Of a stretch of 13,558 bases of DNA, positions 1 through 6,718 are shown in pieces. Both the position numbers and the translations under genes were made by a program. Within the stretch, counting starts at the first letter, position 1. Each line of letters opens with the position of its first letter. Origin of the DNA: an uncultured Prevotella sp. (lineage in GTDB: Bacteria > Bacteroidota > Bacteroidia > Bacteroidales > Bacteroidaceae); the NCBI GenBank assembly GCA_938028745.1, contig CALIZL010000015.1, positions 1 through 13,558 of the forward strand, given 5' to 3'. The notes under the pieces are model-generated. The model ran no database searches and had not been told where the DNA came from. It saw nothing but the letters and a program-made list of their open reading frames with translations.

Positions 1-83
1 TAACATAATCTTTAACCTTAAAATCTATCAAACTACTAACCTAATGAAAACTTATTATGAAAAGCATTCTCTCGAATACAATG

Positions 84-114
84 CAAAGTTACGATGTTTT
101 TTTTAATCCCGCAA
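84..114 (-). promoter_or_regulatory. Leftward Bacteroidota-type promoter
   Basis: Read on the minus strand, TTG (112-114) is followed after 20 nt by TAACTTTG (84-91), a match to the Bacteroidota -33/-7 pattern TTTG-N19~20-TAnnTTTG. Transcription would run leftward out of the window. A minus-strand ATG lies at 4-6, preceded by AAGG, so the driven gene may start there, but only its first two codons would be inside the window. Assigned by consensus match only. Confidence 0.6.
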
Positions 115-167
115 TACTTGTGCCGAAAAAATCTGCAAAATTTCCACGAAATTGATGTTTGTCAACG

Positions 168-193
168 CTTTTTATGTTTTATGACATAAAAAG
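168..193. other. Small stem-loop in the first intergenic region
   Basis: CTTTTTATG (168-176) pairs perfectly with CATAAAAAG (185-193) across an 8-nt loop. It lies between the leftward promoter at 84-114 and the rightward promoter at 299-325. It is AT-rich, so its stability is modest, and no U-tract follows on either strand. It could be an operator-like palindrome or chance in AT-rich DNA. The rest of 1-363 shows no gene. Confidence 0.35.
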
Positions 194-298
194 ACGCAGT
201 TTGTAAAGCCATGTTTATAAGATTGTTTAGTTGGAAACGTGTTTTCTGTAAACAACATTCTGCATCTCGCAAGTATAAATCTAGCCATGAGGTGTACC

Positions 299-325
299 TT
301 GTTTTGAAAGATTTTTGTAACTTTG
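299..325 (+). promoter_or_regulatory. Probable promoter of the gene at 364
   Basis: TAACTTTG (318-325) matches the -7 element TAnnTTTG exactly, about 38 nt before the ATG at 364. The upstream TTG/TTTTG element (299-306) is closer than the usual 19-20 nt, so the -33 assignment is weak. The predicted leader is about 30 nt. Confidence 0.5.
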
Positions 326-363
326 CGGCAATATGAATACCATCTTCTAAACATTACTTATCA

Positions 364-756
364 ATGCTGCAACGCGATTATATAAAACGACTTATCCGCG
401 AATTTGCGGAGGCTCTACGCCGAATGCTCGACCAAAAAGAGGTAACTAAAAGGCGCGAGTCTATCCGCCAGTTGTACGAACAGTATTTGGGCCCGTACAG
501 TCTGTACCATTTCGCAACTATCGACGAGTTGATGTTGGCCATTCAGTCGTTTCCCGAAGACGAGCGATTGGAACGATTGGCGATGTTGGCCGAATTGTTT
601 TACGCCGAGGCCGATACCGAAGCTTCGGTGCACGATAGGGAAGTGTTGTTGCAAAAGGCTTTCAACCTTTTTGAGTATTTGGAAAAAGAAAGCGGCGTGT
701 ACTCGATGGAACGCCGCGGCAAGATGGCCGAACTGATGAAACAGCTAAGCAAATAG
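364..756 (+). CDS. Small helical protein of unknown function (DUF6483-like)
   Basis: This encodes 130 residues, highly charged and almost wholly alpha-helical in character, with no signal peptide or membrane segment, so probably cytoplasmic. The N-terminus (RDYIKRLIREFAEALRRML, residues 4-22) is an amphipathic basic helix. Helical pairs rich in Leu/Glu follow (residues 50-85 and 90-127), a layout like short TPR-type repeats. The opening resembles the family annotated DUF6483, mostly from Firmicutes and of unknown role; that link is from memory of the pattern, not a search. The ATG at 364 is favoured because it follows a consensus -7 box by about 38 nt. Codon use is like that of the neighbours. 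It appears monocistronic: the next gene on this strand is about 300 bp away. No function can be assigned. Confidence 0.75.
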   Translation: MLQRDYIKRLIREFAEALRRMLDQKEVTKRRESIRQLYEQYLGPYSLYHFATIDELMLAIQSFPEDERLERLAMLAELFYAEADTEASVHDREVLLQKAFNLFEYLEKESGVYSMERRGKMAELMKQLSK

Positions 757-1054
757 CCAAGAACCGATGGCCGCTGCTTGGCCTTGTTGCATGGGTTTTC
801 TTTGGCGTAAATATGGACCATTGCCTTGCCTTTGCCTTTTTGATGAAGCGACGAAGGGGCAAGTGCGTGGTAACAGTGCGTTTGGTGTTGCCGCTGTATG
901 GCTAACAGCATTTGGATATGTTGTGGCAAGCGTTGATATAAGGGGTACTTGTGAGGGATAGACTATATTCGGTTGGGGCAAGCTGTAAGGGATATTGCCA
1001 TTCGCGCCTCTCTTGTTTTGTTAAAACACCTGTGAGAATAAAACACCTTAGTAT
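757..1054. other. Intergenic region with a short direct repeat
   Basis: I see no gene here; the short open frames on both strands lack protein-like composition and a credible start. Just before the ATG at 1055, TAAAACACCT occurs twice (1022-1031 and 1039-1048, 17 bp apart), which could be a paired regulator site. No clear TAnnTTTG box was found for the gene at 1055. Confidence 0.4.
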
Positions 1055-1603
1055 ATGAAACGAAAACTATTAACTATTGCCTTTGCACTGTTTGCAGCAT
1101 TGCTGATGGCACAAGAAAAACCGCGGCGTGCCGTATACAACGAGTTAGCCGGAGCAGCGGGCATTATTGGCGCGAATTTCGATTCGCGCTTTTCGGCTAA
1201 CAGCCATCTGGGCTATCGCCTGGGATTGGCCTTTAATGCAGGCCGAACATCTGATAAAAGCGAAGGCGGCGCTTGCGTTTATCAAGGGCCGGCGGCGGTG
1301 TTCGAGGCTTACGGCCTTATTGGTGGCACTAACCATAGCTTGGAATTGGGGGTGGGGATGATGCATGGCATCTTTAAACGCGATTATGAGTGGGATGCAA
1401 CGCCCCCTCTCGGCATGTCGTCTGATCCGCCCGAGATATGGAAGTATGGTTACTATGGCTTTGCGAATGTGGGTTATCGCTATCAGCCTGCCGTGGGTTT
1501 CTTTCTCCGCGCTGGTGTCAACCCAACATTTGTTCCCGAAACCCATTACGGCATCTCTCGTTTCCTTGTGTACCCTTATTTGGGCTTAGGCTTTGCCTTT
1601 TAA
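1055..1603 (+). CDS. Outer-membrane beta-barrel protein (small porin-like)
   Basis: This 182-residue protein has a Sec signal peptide: basic MKRK, then a hydrophobic stretch to about residue 18, with cleavage likely near LLMA|Q (19/20). The mature part alternates hydrophobic and polar residues in strands rich in Gly and aromatics (for example 33-42, 51-62, 80-90, 94-106, 132-160, 170-182), separated by polar turns. It ends in ...LGLGFAF, and a C-terminal phenylalanine is the usual recognition signal for insertion by the BAM complex. The length suits an 8-stranded barrel of the outer-membrane beta-barrel class common in Bacteroidota. No substrate can be inferred. It appears to be transcribed alone. 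A large nested inverted repeat begins at its stop codon (1601) and may end or stabilise the transcript. Confidence 0.8.
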   Translation: MKRKLLTIAFALFAALLMAQEKPRRAVYNELAGAAGIIGANFDSRFSANSHLGYRLGLAFNAGRTSDKSEGGACVYQGPAAVFEAYGLIGGTNHSLELGVGMMHGIFKRDYEWDATPPLGMSSDPPEIWKYGYYGFANVGYRYQPAVGFFLRAGVNPTFVPETHYGISRFLVYPYLGLGFAF

Positions 1604-1800
1604 CCCCCAATCGTGCGTTTAGGCTGCTTATCCATTGTTTTGGGGCGTTTGCATCGCTCCTTGGTTGCCTTTCGTTTGGTTGTCGGCATCTAGCTTGTCT
1701 TATCCTCTCCACGTAGCCCGCTACGCCTTCAAGAATATGACAAGCTAGATGCCGACAGCCAAACAAAATCTGCACTGGCTCTAACGCCCGATTGGGGTTA
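1601..1800. repeat. Nested inverted repeat (long hairpin or possible MITE remnant)
   Basis: Outer arms 1601-1619 and 1783-1800 are complementary except for one extra C and one mismatch. Inside them, arms 1674-1699 and 1739-1764 are complementary over 26 bp with a single mismatch. The loop of that stem holds a third small palindrome (CGTAG 1712-1716, CTACG 1721-1725) with the same centre as the 26-bp arms. The outer arm includes the stop codon of the beta-barrel gene. It could be a transcript-end hairpin, a cruciform-forming site or a small non-autonomous element; no transposase or clear target duplication is visible. Confidence 0.75.
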
Positions 1801-1870
1801 AGCGTTAATAGGCAGCCGACCAGCAGGCTCAGCTTGGCGAGAAGGCCCTGTTGGCTACTAACTAAATACA

Positions 1871-1903
1871 ATCGGGATGCCCAAATAGCCTAGGCATCCC
1901 GAT
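1871..1903 (-). terminator. Probable terminator of msrAB
   Basis: ATCGGGATGCC (1871-1881) and GGCATCCCGAT (1893-1903) form a perfect 11-bp stem with an 11-nt loop, 55 nt beyond the msrAB stop codon. On the minus strand it is followed by TGTATTTAG, a poor U-tract, so termination may be incomplete. Nothing else in 1801-1958 was recognised. Confidence 0.6.
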
Positions 1904-1958
1904 GGGGTAAGCCACATGGCCTATGGCGGTTGTGGCTATGAAAGTGTGGAAGAGAGCT

Positions 1959-3032
1959 TTATTTCTCTTCCAACATGGGCAGATACTTGCCGTAACCCTG
2001 CTTTTCCATATCCTCTTTTGGTACAAAACGTAGCGATGCGCTGTTGATGCAATAGCGCAAACCGCCCGTTTCTTTGGGGCCATCGTTAAATACATGGCCT
2101 AGATGCGCGTTGCCTTTGGCCGAACGAACCTCGGTGCGCAGCATGCCATGCGAACGGTCTTCGAGGTTGTTTAGCAATCGGTTGTCGATGGGTTTAGAGA
2201 AAGCAGGCCATCCACAGCCCGAATCAAACTTGTCGGTTGAAAGGAAAAGCGGTTCGCCCGTGGTAACATCCACGTATATGCCGGGGCGAAACTCATGGTC
2301 GTATTCGTTTGCAAAGGGGCGTTCGGTGGCCGCATTCTGCGTAACTTCGTATTGCAGGGGCGTAAGTTTGCTTTTCAGCTCCTCGTCGGTGGGCTTGGCG
2401 TAGGTTTTCTTTTCATCTGTTTTCTTGTTGGCTTTGCGTGCCATGTCGAACAAGGCTTGCGGCAGGTGGCAGTAGCCTGTGGGGTTTTTGTCGAGGTAAT
2501 CTTGGTGATAATCCTCGGCATCGTAGAAGTTTTTCAGGGGCAATACCTCCACTTGCAGCGGCCGATCATAGCGTCTGGCCACCTTCGCCATTTCTGCTTG
2601 GATGATGGGCAGGTCGTCAGGGTTGGTGTAATAGATGCCCGTGCGGTATTGTGTGCCCACGTCGTTGCCTTGTCGGTTAAGCGAAGTGGGGTTAATCGAC
2701 TTGAAATAAAGTTGCAACAGCAGCGAAAGCGGCAGGCGTTCGGGGTTGTATGCCACGCGTACAGCCTCGGCAAAGCCCGTTTTGTCTGTGCAAACCTCTT
2801 GGTACGAGGGGTTCTTGCCATGTCCGTTGGCATATCCCGTTTGCGTGTCGGTCACGCCGTCGATTTGTTTCAGAAAGTGTTCTGTACCCCAGAAGCATCC
2901 GCCGGCCAGGTATATTTCTGCTTTTGTGTTCATTGTTTGTCCTTTCTTTTCTTGGTTTTTACTATTGCCTGTGCAGCAAGCCAGAACTGTACATAGTGCG
3001 GTTATGGCTAATTTAATTGTCAGTCTGTTCAT
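1959..3032 (-). CDS. msrAB: Lipoprotein MsrA-MsrB methionine sulfoxide reductase fusion
   Basis: This 357-residue bifunctional enzyme repairs oxidised methionine: MsrA reduces the S-sulfoxide and MsrB the R-sulfoxide. The N-terminus (MNRLTIKLAI..TVLAC) is a lipoprotein signal with a lipobox ending at Cys19, so the protein is probably anchored outside the inner membrane. MsrA spans about 36-190 with the catalytic motif GGCFWG (Cys46). MsrB spans about 220-342, with SGCGWP (Cys273, the likely resolving Cys) and RYCINS (Cys328, catalytic). The two CxxC zinc pairs of many MsrBs are absent, which is the metal-free type. The open frame extends upstream to 3086, but 3032 gives the signal peptide and sits 23 nt after a promoter box. 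A second ATG at 2933, just before the MsrA domain, is preceded by AAAGGA and could yield a cytosolic form. It is divergent from the GNAT gene. Confidence 0.95.
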   Translation of the reverse strand: MNRLTIKLAITALCTVLACCTGNSKNQEKKGQTMNTKAEIYLAGGCFWGTEHFLKQIDGVTDTQTGYANGHGKNPSYQEVCTDKTGFAEAVRVAYNPERLPLSLLLQLYFKSINPTSLNRQGNDVGTQYRTGIYYTNPDDLPIIQAEMAKVARRYDRPLQVEVLPLKNFYDAEDYHQDYLDKNPTGYCHLPQALFDMARKANKKTDEKKTYAKPTDEELKSKLTPLQYEVTQNAATERPFANEYDHEFRPGIYVDVTTGEPLFLSTDKFDSGCGWPAFSKPIDNRLLNNLEDRSHGMLRTEVRSAKGNAHLGHVFNDGPKETGGLRYCINSASLRFVPKEDMEKQGYGKYLPMLEEK

Positions 3033-3055
3033 TTTTTGTTTGTGTTGAGTGATGG

Positions 3056-3087
3056 CAAAACTATACATTTTTGCGCAAACGGCCAAA
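3056..3087 (-). promoter_or_regulatory. msrAB promoter
   Basis: On the minus strand TTTG (3084-3087) is followed after 20 nt by TAGTTTTG (3056-3063), a full match to the Bacteroidota consensus and spacing. The -7 box ends 23 nt before the ATG at 3032, giving a leader of roughly 15-20 nt. This supports the 3032 start over the longer open frame, whose first codon (3086) lies inside the promoter. Confidence 0.75.
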
Positions 3088-3099
3088 GATACCGAACTT

Positions 3100-3134
3100 T
3101 TTGAACGTTATTTAAAGAAAAAACATTACTTTTG
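3100..3134 (+). promoter_or_regulatory. Probable promoter of the GNAT/DKNYY pair
   Basis: TACTTTTG (3127-3134) matches TAnnTTTG, with TTTG at 3100-3103. The spacing of 23 nt is a little longer than usual. It lies about 80 nt before the GNAT start at 3215 and faces away from the msrAB promoter, so the two units are divergent with their -33 boxes about 12 bp apart. Confidence 0.5.
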
Positions 3135-3214
3135 CACTAGAACTATGTTGTGCGGCATGCTTTTAGTCAGGCACTGCCGCCCACGTTTTGAAACTTCATT
3201 TACTTGCAAGTAAC

Positions 3215-3715
3215 ATGCAAATACGATTGGCAACAAGGGCCGACCTCGATGCTGTGATGCGCCTGTTGAACATCGGCAGGCAACGTATGGTGGCCGCAGG
3301 CAACACCCAGCAGTGGGTGGAGGGCTATCCACGGCGTGCCACGGTTGAAGAAGACTTGCGCCGCGCGCAATGTTATGTGGGCGAGAACGATGGACGAGTG
3401 GTGGCTACCTTTGTGTTGGCCGAGGGTCCCGACCCCACTTATGCGCGCATTTGGCAAGGCCAATGGCTAGACAACGAACGCGCTTACCACGTTATCCACC
3501 GCATGGCCGCCGAAGAAACGCAACGCGGCGTGTTTGCCGAGGTGATGAGGTTTTGCAAGTGCAGGGCCAAGAACCTGCGTATCGACACCCATCGCGACAA
3601 CGCCCCGATGCTGTACAACATCAAAAAACACGGCTTTGACTATTGCGGGGTGATACACACCGACAATGGAAGTGAACGCTTGGCCTTTCAATGGCTGCGA
3701 ACAGAAACATACTAA
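3215..3715 (+). CDS. GNAT-family N-acetyltransferase
   Basis: This encodes a 166-residue cytoplasmic protein with the GNAT fold order: MQIRLATRADLDAV (beta1-alpha1, a very typical opening), a long helix to about 52, central strands (QCYVGENDGRVVATFVL, 52-68), then the acetyl-CoA region around 92-115 and the C-terminal THRDNAPMLYNIKKHGF (125-141), where the Asn and Tyr are characteristic. The pyrophosphate loop is atypical: ETQRGVF (101-107) keeps only part of the Q/RxxGxG/A motif. The substrate cannot be predicted. An upstream TTG at 3188 would add nine residues, but ATG 3215 starts exactly at the conserved beta1 strand. The next gene starts 14 nt after the stop, so they probably form an operon. 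Confidence 0.85.
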   Translation: MQIRLATRADLDAVMRLLNIGRQRMVAAGNTQQWVEGYPRRATVEEDLRRAQCYVGENDGRVVATFVLAEGPDPTYARIWQGQWLDNERAYHVIHRMAAEETQRGVFAEVMRFCKCRAKNLRIDTHRDNAPMLYNIKKHGFDYCGVIHTDNGSERLAFQWLRTETY

Positions 3716-3729
3716 AATGATAAAGCAAT

Positions 3730-4452
3730 ATGAAGAGAGTTCTTATTAATACCAACATGTTTGCAATGCTGCTGATGCTGATGGCACTGGTGGCACAGCC
3801 CGTTTGGGCGCAACACCAGTTCGGCGAAAGGCGCAAAAGCTATGGCTATGGCGTAGACCGGAACGCGGTTTATTTTGAAGGGCGCATGATGCCTGGTGCT
3901 GATGCGCGCACGTTTGAATATCTGGGGCATGGCTATGCGCGCGACCGCCGTGCGGTTTACTATCGTGGCGAGGTGTTGCAAGGTGCTAATCCGCGCACGT
4001 TTCGTGTGGTGGGCGATGCCGAAGACCAGCCCTTAGTGGTTGTCCCCGATGGGGGTAGGCCCGATGTGGGCCCGCGAGATGGTGGCGATTGGGGGCGTTT
4101 CCCCGAAGAATTGCTGCCTGGAAACAACTTGGGTTTCGGCTATTCGAAGACCAATTTCGACGTTTATTACCTCGGAAAGAAGATAGATGCCTCGGCTAGT
4201 AGCTTTCAGGTGCTTAGCTTTGGTTACGCCAAAGATGCTTTCAACATTTATTTTGAGGGCGCAGAAGTGGAAGATGCCTCAAACGGTTCGTTCCGTGTGC
4301 TGATTGATGGCTATGCCAAAGATGCGTTCAACGCTTACTATCGCGGGCGCGAAATACCCGATTGCAACGTGCGTACCTTTGAATGTATGGGTAAAGGCGT
4401 GGCACGCGACGACGAGAATAAGTATTATTTGGGGCAGAAAGTGGTGTGGTGA
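3730..4452 (+). CDS. Exported DKNYY-repeat protein
   Basis: This 240-residue protein has a signal peptide (MKRVL, then a Leu/Met-rich core, with cleavage likely at VWA|Q, 27/28). The mature part is built from 29-residue units of the form GYxxDxxxVYYxG-x8-9-RTFxxLG, starting near residues 39, 68, 136, 165 and 194, with a partial sixth at 223. A Gly/Pro/Asp-rich linker (about 97-134) separates units 2 and 3. This matches the DKNYY family, a repeat of unknown biochemical function found in exported or surface proteins of Gram-negative bacteria. The lack of a lipobox suggests a periplasmic or secreted location. It lies 14 nt after the GNAT gene and is probably co-transcribed. The role is unknown, though tyrosine-rich repeats hint at a binding surface. 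Confidence 0.85.
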   Translation: MKRVLINTNMFAMLLMLMALVAQPVWAQHQFGERRKSYGYGVDRNAVYFEGRMMPGADARTFEYLGHGYARDRRAVYYRGEVLQGANPRTFRVVGDAEDQPLVVVPDGGRPDVGPRDGGDWGRFPEELLPGNNLGFGYSKTNFDVYYLGKKIDASASSFQVLSFGYAKDAFNIYFEGAEVEDASNGSFRVLIDGYAKDAFNAYYRGREIPDCNVRTFECMGKGVARDDENKYYLGQKVVW

Positions 4453-4455
4453 TGG

Positions 4456-4475
4456 CTTTACCCAATGGGGTAAAG
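4456..4475 (+). terminator. Hairpin directly after the DKNYY gene
   Basis: CTTTACCC (4456-4463) pairs with GGGTAAAG (4468-4475) across a 4-nt loop, beginning 4 nt after the stop codon. It lacks a U-tract, so it may protect the 3' end or form part of a Rho-type end. Confidence 0.45.
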
Positions 4476-4541
4476 GCGTATTCCCCTCGGCCAGCCTCCA
4501 AGAATAACGTGCAATAATATGCTTTGTTGGCAGCGCGACAG

Positions 4542-4569
4542 GCTTGCCGAATGTTTCAATTCGGCAAGC
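4542..4569 (+). terminator. Second hairpin downstream of the DKNYY gene
   Basis: GCTTGCCGAA (4542-4551) pairs perfectly with TTCGGCAAGC (4560-4569). One further A-T pair closes a 6-nt loop. It is more stable than the hairpin at 4456 and is a candidate 3' end for the GNAT-DKNYY transcript, but again no run of T follows. Confidence 0.5.
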
Positions 4570-4645
4570 GGAAGGCTGTTGTGGGTAGCCGAACGCGTCA
4601 ACTCAAAAGCTTGTCAACTCACAACATCGTCAACTTGTTCTGCGG

Positions 4646-4773
4646 CTACAAGGTAGTTTGTACTCGCACTACAAGACGCTTGTAGCGGCACTACAAGGTG
4701 CTTGTACTGATGCTACAAGGTGCTTGTACTAGCACTACAAGATGCTTGTAGCCCCACTACAAACGGCACTGCT
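4646..4773. repeat. Tandem array of 17-bp palindromes on a 22-bp period
   Basis: CTACAAG recurs at 4646, 4669, 4691, 4713, 4735 and, degenerate, 4757: one step of 23 bp then four of 22. Each unit has the form CTACAAG-N3-CTTGTA(G). Units 2 and 5 are perfect 7+3+7 inverted repeats, units 3 and 4 lose one outer pair, and unit 1 has TTTGTA in the right arm. Linkers of about 5 bp vary (CTCGCA, CGGCA, CTGATG and similar), while the palindromes are kept. The array lies in a gene-free gap about 350 bp before the antiporter. Spacers this short rule out CRISPR. It resembles a run of operator sites or a chain of small RNA hairpins. Confidence 0.9.
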
Positions 4774-4788
4774 GTTGATATGCGCGTT

Positions 4789-4810
4789 GCTAAAACCAAT
4801 CTGTTTTAGC
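4789..4810. other. Stem-loop between palindrome array and octamer array
   Basis: GCTAAAAC (4789-4796) and GTTTTAGC (4803-4810) are perfectly complementary with a 6-nt loop. A second, weaker pair follows at 4860-4866 (GCCGCGT) and 4879-4885 (ACGCGGC). No gene or promoter was recognised between 4811 and 4919. These add to the density of inverted repeats in this gap. Confidence 0.5.
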
Positions 4811-4919
4811 GATAGAAGCTTGTAAACGCATAAACACATAGGCCGCTTATAACCACAAGGCCGCGTGAAGACAAGCCAACGCGGCTGCTTGCCGGTGCGT
4901 TAGCTTGTAAACTAGTGAG

Positions 4920-5119
4920 TGCACAAACTTATCAACAGACAAGCCCACAAACTCATCAACTCATAAGCTCAACAACTTATAAGCTCATCAACTTATCAAC
5001 TCATAAACTGATGAACTCACCAACTGATAAACTTATCAACTCGCAAGCTCACCAACTCATAAACTCGCAAGCTCACCAACTCATAAACTCACAAGCTCAT
5101 AAACTCACCAACTCATCAA
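4920..5119. repeat. Octamer tandem array (CTCAYMAR-type) before the antiporter
   Basis: From 4928 to 5119 the sequence divides into 24 consecutive 8-bp units, mostly CTCA/CTTA followed by TMAA, CCAA or YAAG, with no insertion or deletion. A higher-order 24-bp triplet (CTCGCAAG, CTCACCAA, CTCATAAA) is repeated at 5040, 5064 and, varied, 5088. The array ends 6 nt before the antiporter ATG, so it is likely part of the 5' untranslated region. The frame is open and would read as Asn-Ser-His-Gln-Leu repeats, a pattern often predicted as spurious proteins in Bacteroidales; I do not call it a gene. The same family recurs at 11925-12078. Confidence 0.85.
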
Positions 5120-5125
5120 CAAAAT

Positions 5126-6718
5126 ATGATTGAACACCAACTCATCGTATCTATTCTGCTGATTGTAGCCATCTGTTTGCTGGTAATGTTTAGTCATCGC
5201 ATCAAGGTGGCCTACCCCGTGATGCTTGTTTTGGGCGGCATAGCCCTGAGTTTCGTCCCCGGCATGCCCCGTTTGCGCATCCATCCCGATGTGATATTCC
5301 TTGTGTTTCTTCCTCCGATACTCTACGAGGCCGCAGTGGCCAACTCGTGGAAAGAGCTTTGGCGTTGGCGGCGCATCATCGGTTCGTTCGCCTTCATCGT
5401 TGTGTTTATCACGGCTTTGGTTGTGGGATATATTGCCAACACGTTCATTCCAGGTTTCTCGGTAGCCCTGGGCTTTTTGATAGGCGGCATCGTTTCGCCG
5501 CCCGATGCTGTGTCGGCTGCTGCCATTATGAAGTTTGTTAAAGTGCCGCGGCGCATCTCGGCCGTGCTCGAAGGCGAGAGTTTGTTCAACGATGCCAGTT
5601 CGCTTATCATCGTAAAGTTCGCCCTTATCGCCATTGGTACGGGCCAATTTGTGTGGCATCAGGCCGCCGCCTCGTTCGTTTGGATGGTTATCGGCGGTGC
5701 TGGCGTGGGCGTATTGCTGTCGTATGTGCTTATCAAGCTGCACAAGTGGCTGCCGATGGACGAGAATATCGACACCATGTTCACCATCATCAGCCCCTAC
5801 TTGATGTACATTTGTGCCGAAACGATGGAGGCTTCGGGCGTGTTGTCGGTGGTTAGCGGGGGCTTGTATTTCAGCTATCGCCGAATACTCATCATCGGTT
5901 CCTCGTCTAGACTGCGGGCCGAAAACGTGTGGCACTTCCTTATATTCTTGCTCAACGGGTTGGCTTTCCTTTTTATCGGACTAGACTTGCCTGAGATAAT
6001 GTCGGGGCTTAAAGAAGATGGCGTTAGTCTTTTAACTGCAACGGCCTACGGCGTGTTGATAACTGTTGCGCTGGTTGTTATACGTATGGGTGCTGCGTTT
6101 AGTGCGGTGTTCATCACGCGCTTTATGAGTAAGTTCATCACCGTGGCCGATTCGCGTTCGCAAGGAATGGCCGGACCCTTGGTTTTGGGCTGGACTGGCA
6201 TGCGCGGCGTGGTGTCGTTGGCTGCTGCTTTGGCCATTCCGCTCTACATTCCAGGCACGCAGACGCCCTTTCCAGAGCGCAGTATGATGCTTTACATCAC
6301 CTTTGTGGTGATTACGCTCACGCTTGTTTTTCAGGGTTTAACGCTCCCCGTGCTGCTTAAATGGTTGAAATTTCCCAACTACGACGACCATCTGCCGCCC
6401 GAAGAAACGGAACGCATCATACGAATTGGTATGGCGCAGGCCAGTCTGGATTTCCTTCAACGCAACAACAAGTGCGTGGATGTTACCCGTTCGGCTCTGT
6501 TGAACAGTCTGGTTGCGCACTGGAACGAGCAGTTGGAAAGCGAAGGGTCGGCCACATTGTACGATGACGAGCTGCGTAAGGACTATCATAACATCCTGAA
6601 CGAACAGCGCCTGTGGCTCAACAAACTGAATAACGAGAACGAAAGGGTGGACGAGGAGATTATACGCCACTTTATTCACCGAATCGACTTGGAAGAAGAA
6701 CGACTGCTGGAAGAATGA
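5126..6718 (+). CDS. CPA1-family Na+/H+ antiporter
   Basis: This 530-residue inner-membrane transporter probably exchanges Na+ (or K+) for protons, controlling cytoplasmic pH and salt. About 12-13 hydrophobic segments cover residues 5-415. Family landmarks are in order: FLVFLPPILYEAA (58-70, the amiloride-region motif of NHE/NhaP proteins), SPPDAVSAAAI (124-134, Asp127 in the ion site), EGESLFNDASSL (149-160, the Asn-Asp pair 155-156) and GWTGMRGVVSLAAALAIP (355-372). A hydrophilic, mostly helical C-terminal domain of about 115 residues (416-530) follows, cytosolic and probably regulatory; it lacks a recognisable TrkA-N/C module. The ATG at 5126 lies 6 nt after the octamer repeats and has no Shine-Dalgarno-like sequence. 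No clear promoter was found. It appears monocistronic. Confidence 0.93.
   Translation: MIEHQLIVSILLIVAICLLVMFSHRIKVAYPVMLVLGGIALSFVPGMPRLRIHPDVIFLVFLPPILYEAAVANSWKELWRWRRIIGSFAFIVVFITALVVGYIANTFIPGFSVALGFLIGGIVSPPDAVSAAAIMKFVKVPRRISAVLEGESLFNDASSLIIVKFALIAIGTGQFVWHQAAASFVWMVIGGAGVGVLLSYVLIKLHKWLPMDENIDTMFTIISPYLMYICAETMEASGVLSVVSGGLYFSYRRILIIGSSSRLRAENVWHFLIFLLNGLAFLFIGLDLPEIMSGLKEDGVSLLTATAYGVLITVALVVIRMGAAFSAVFITRFMSKFITVADSRSQGMAGPLVLGWTGMRGVVSLAAALAIPLYIPGTQTPFPERSMMLYITFVVITLTLVFQGLTLPVLLKWLKFPNYDDHLPPEETERIIRIGMAQASLDFLQRNNKCVDVTRSALLNSLVAHWNEQLESEGSATLYDDELRKDYHNILNEQRLWLNKLNNENERVDEEIIRHFIHRIDLEEERLLEE

Noticed and set aside
1518..1871. 117-codon minus-strand open frame across the nested inverted repeat
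   Set aside because: It overlaps the beta-barrel gene and the palindrome, and part of its translation repeats itself in inverted-repeat sequence. No protein character.
2295..2996. 233-codon plus-strand open frame opposite msrAB
   Set aside because: It is fully antisense to msrAB, whose catalytic motifs are intact. No promoter or family resemblance.
4646..4773. CRISPR array
   Set aside because: Spacers would be only about 5 bp and the units are themselves palindromes of 17 bp. No cas gene is in the window.
4915..5133. 72-codon protein of Asn-Ser-His-Gln-Leu repeats
   Set aside because: It is a translation of the octamer array, overlaps the antiporter start, and lacks a promoter or start context.
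5105..5935. 276-codon minus-strand open frame opposite the antiporter
   Set aside because: It is antisense to a gene with clear CPA1 motifs, is rich in His, Gln and Arg without domain pattern, and reflects the codon bias of the real strand.
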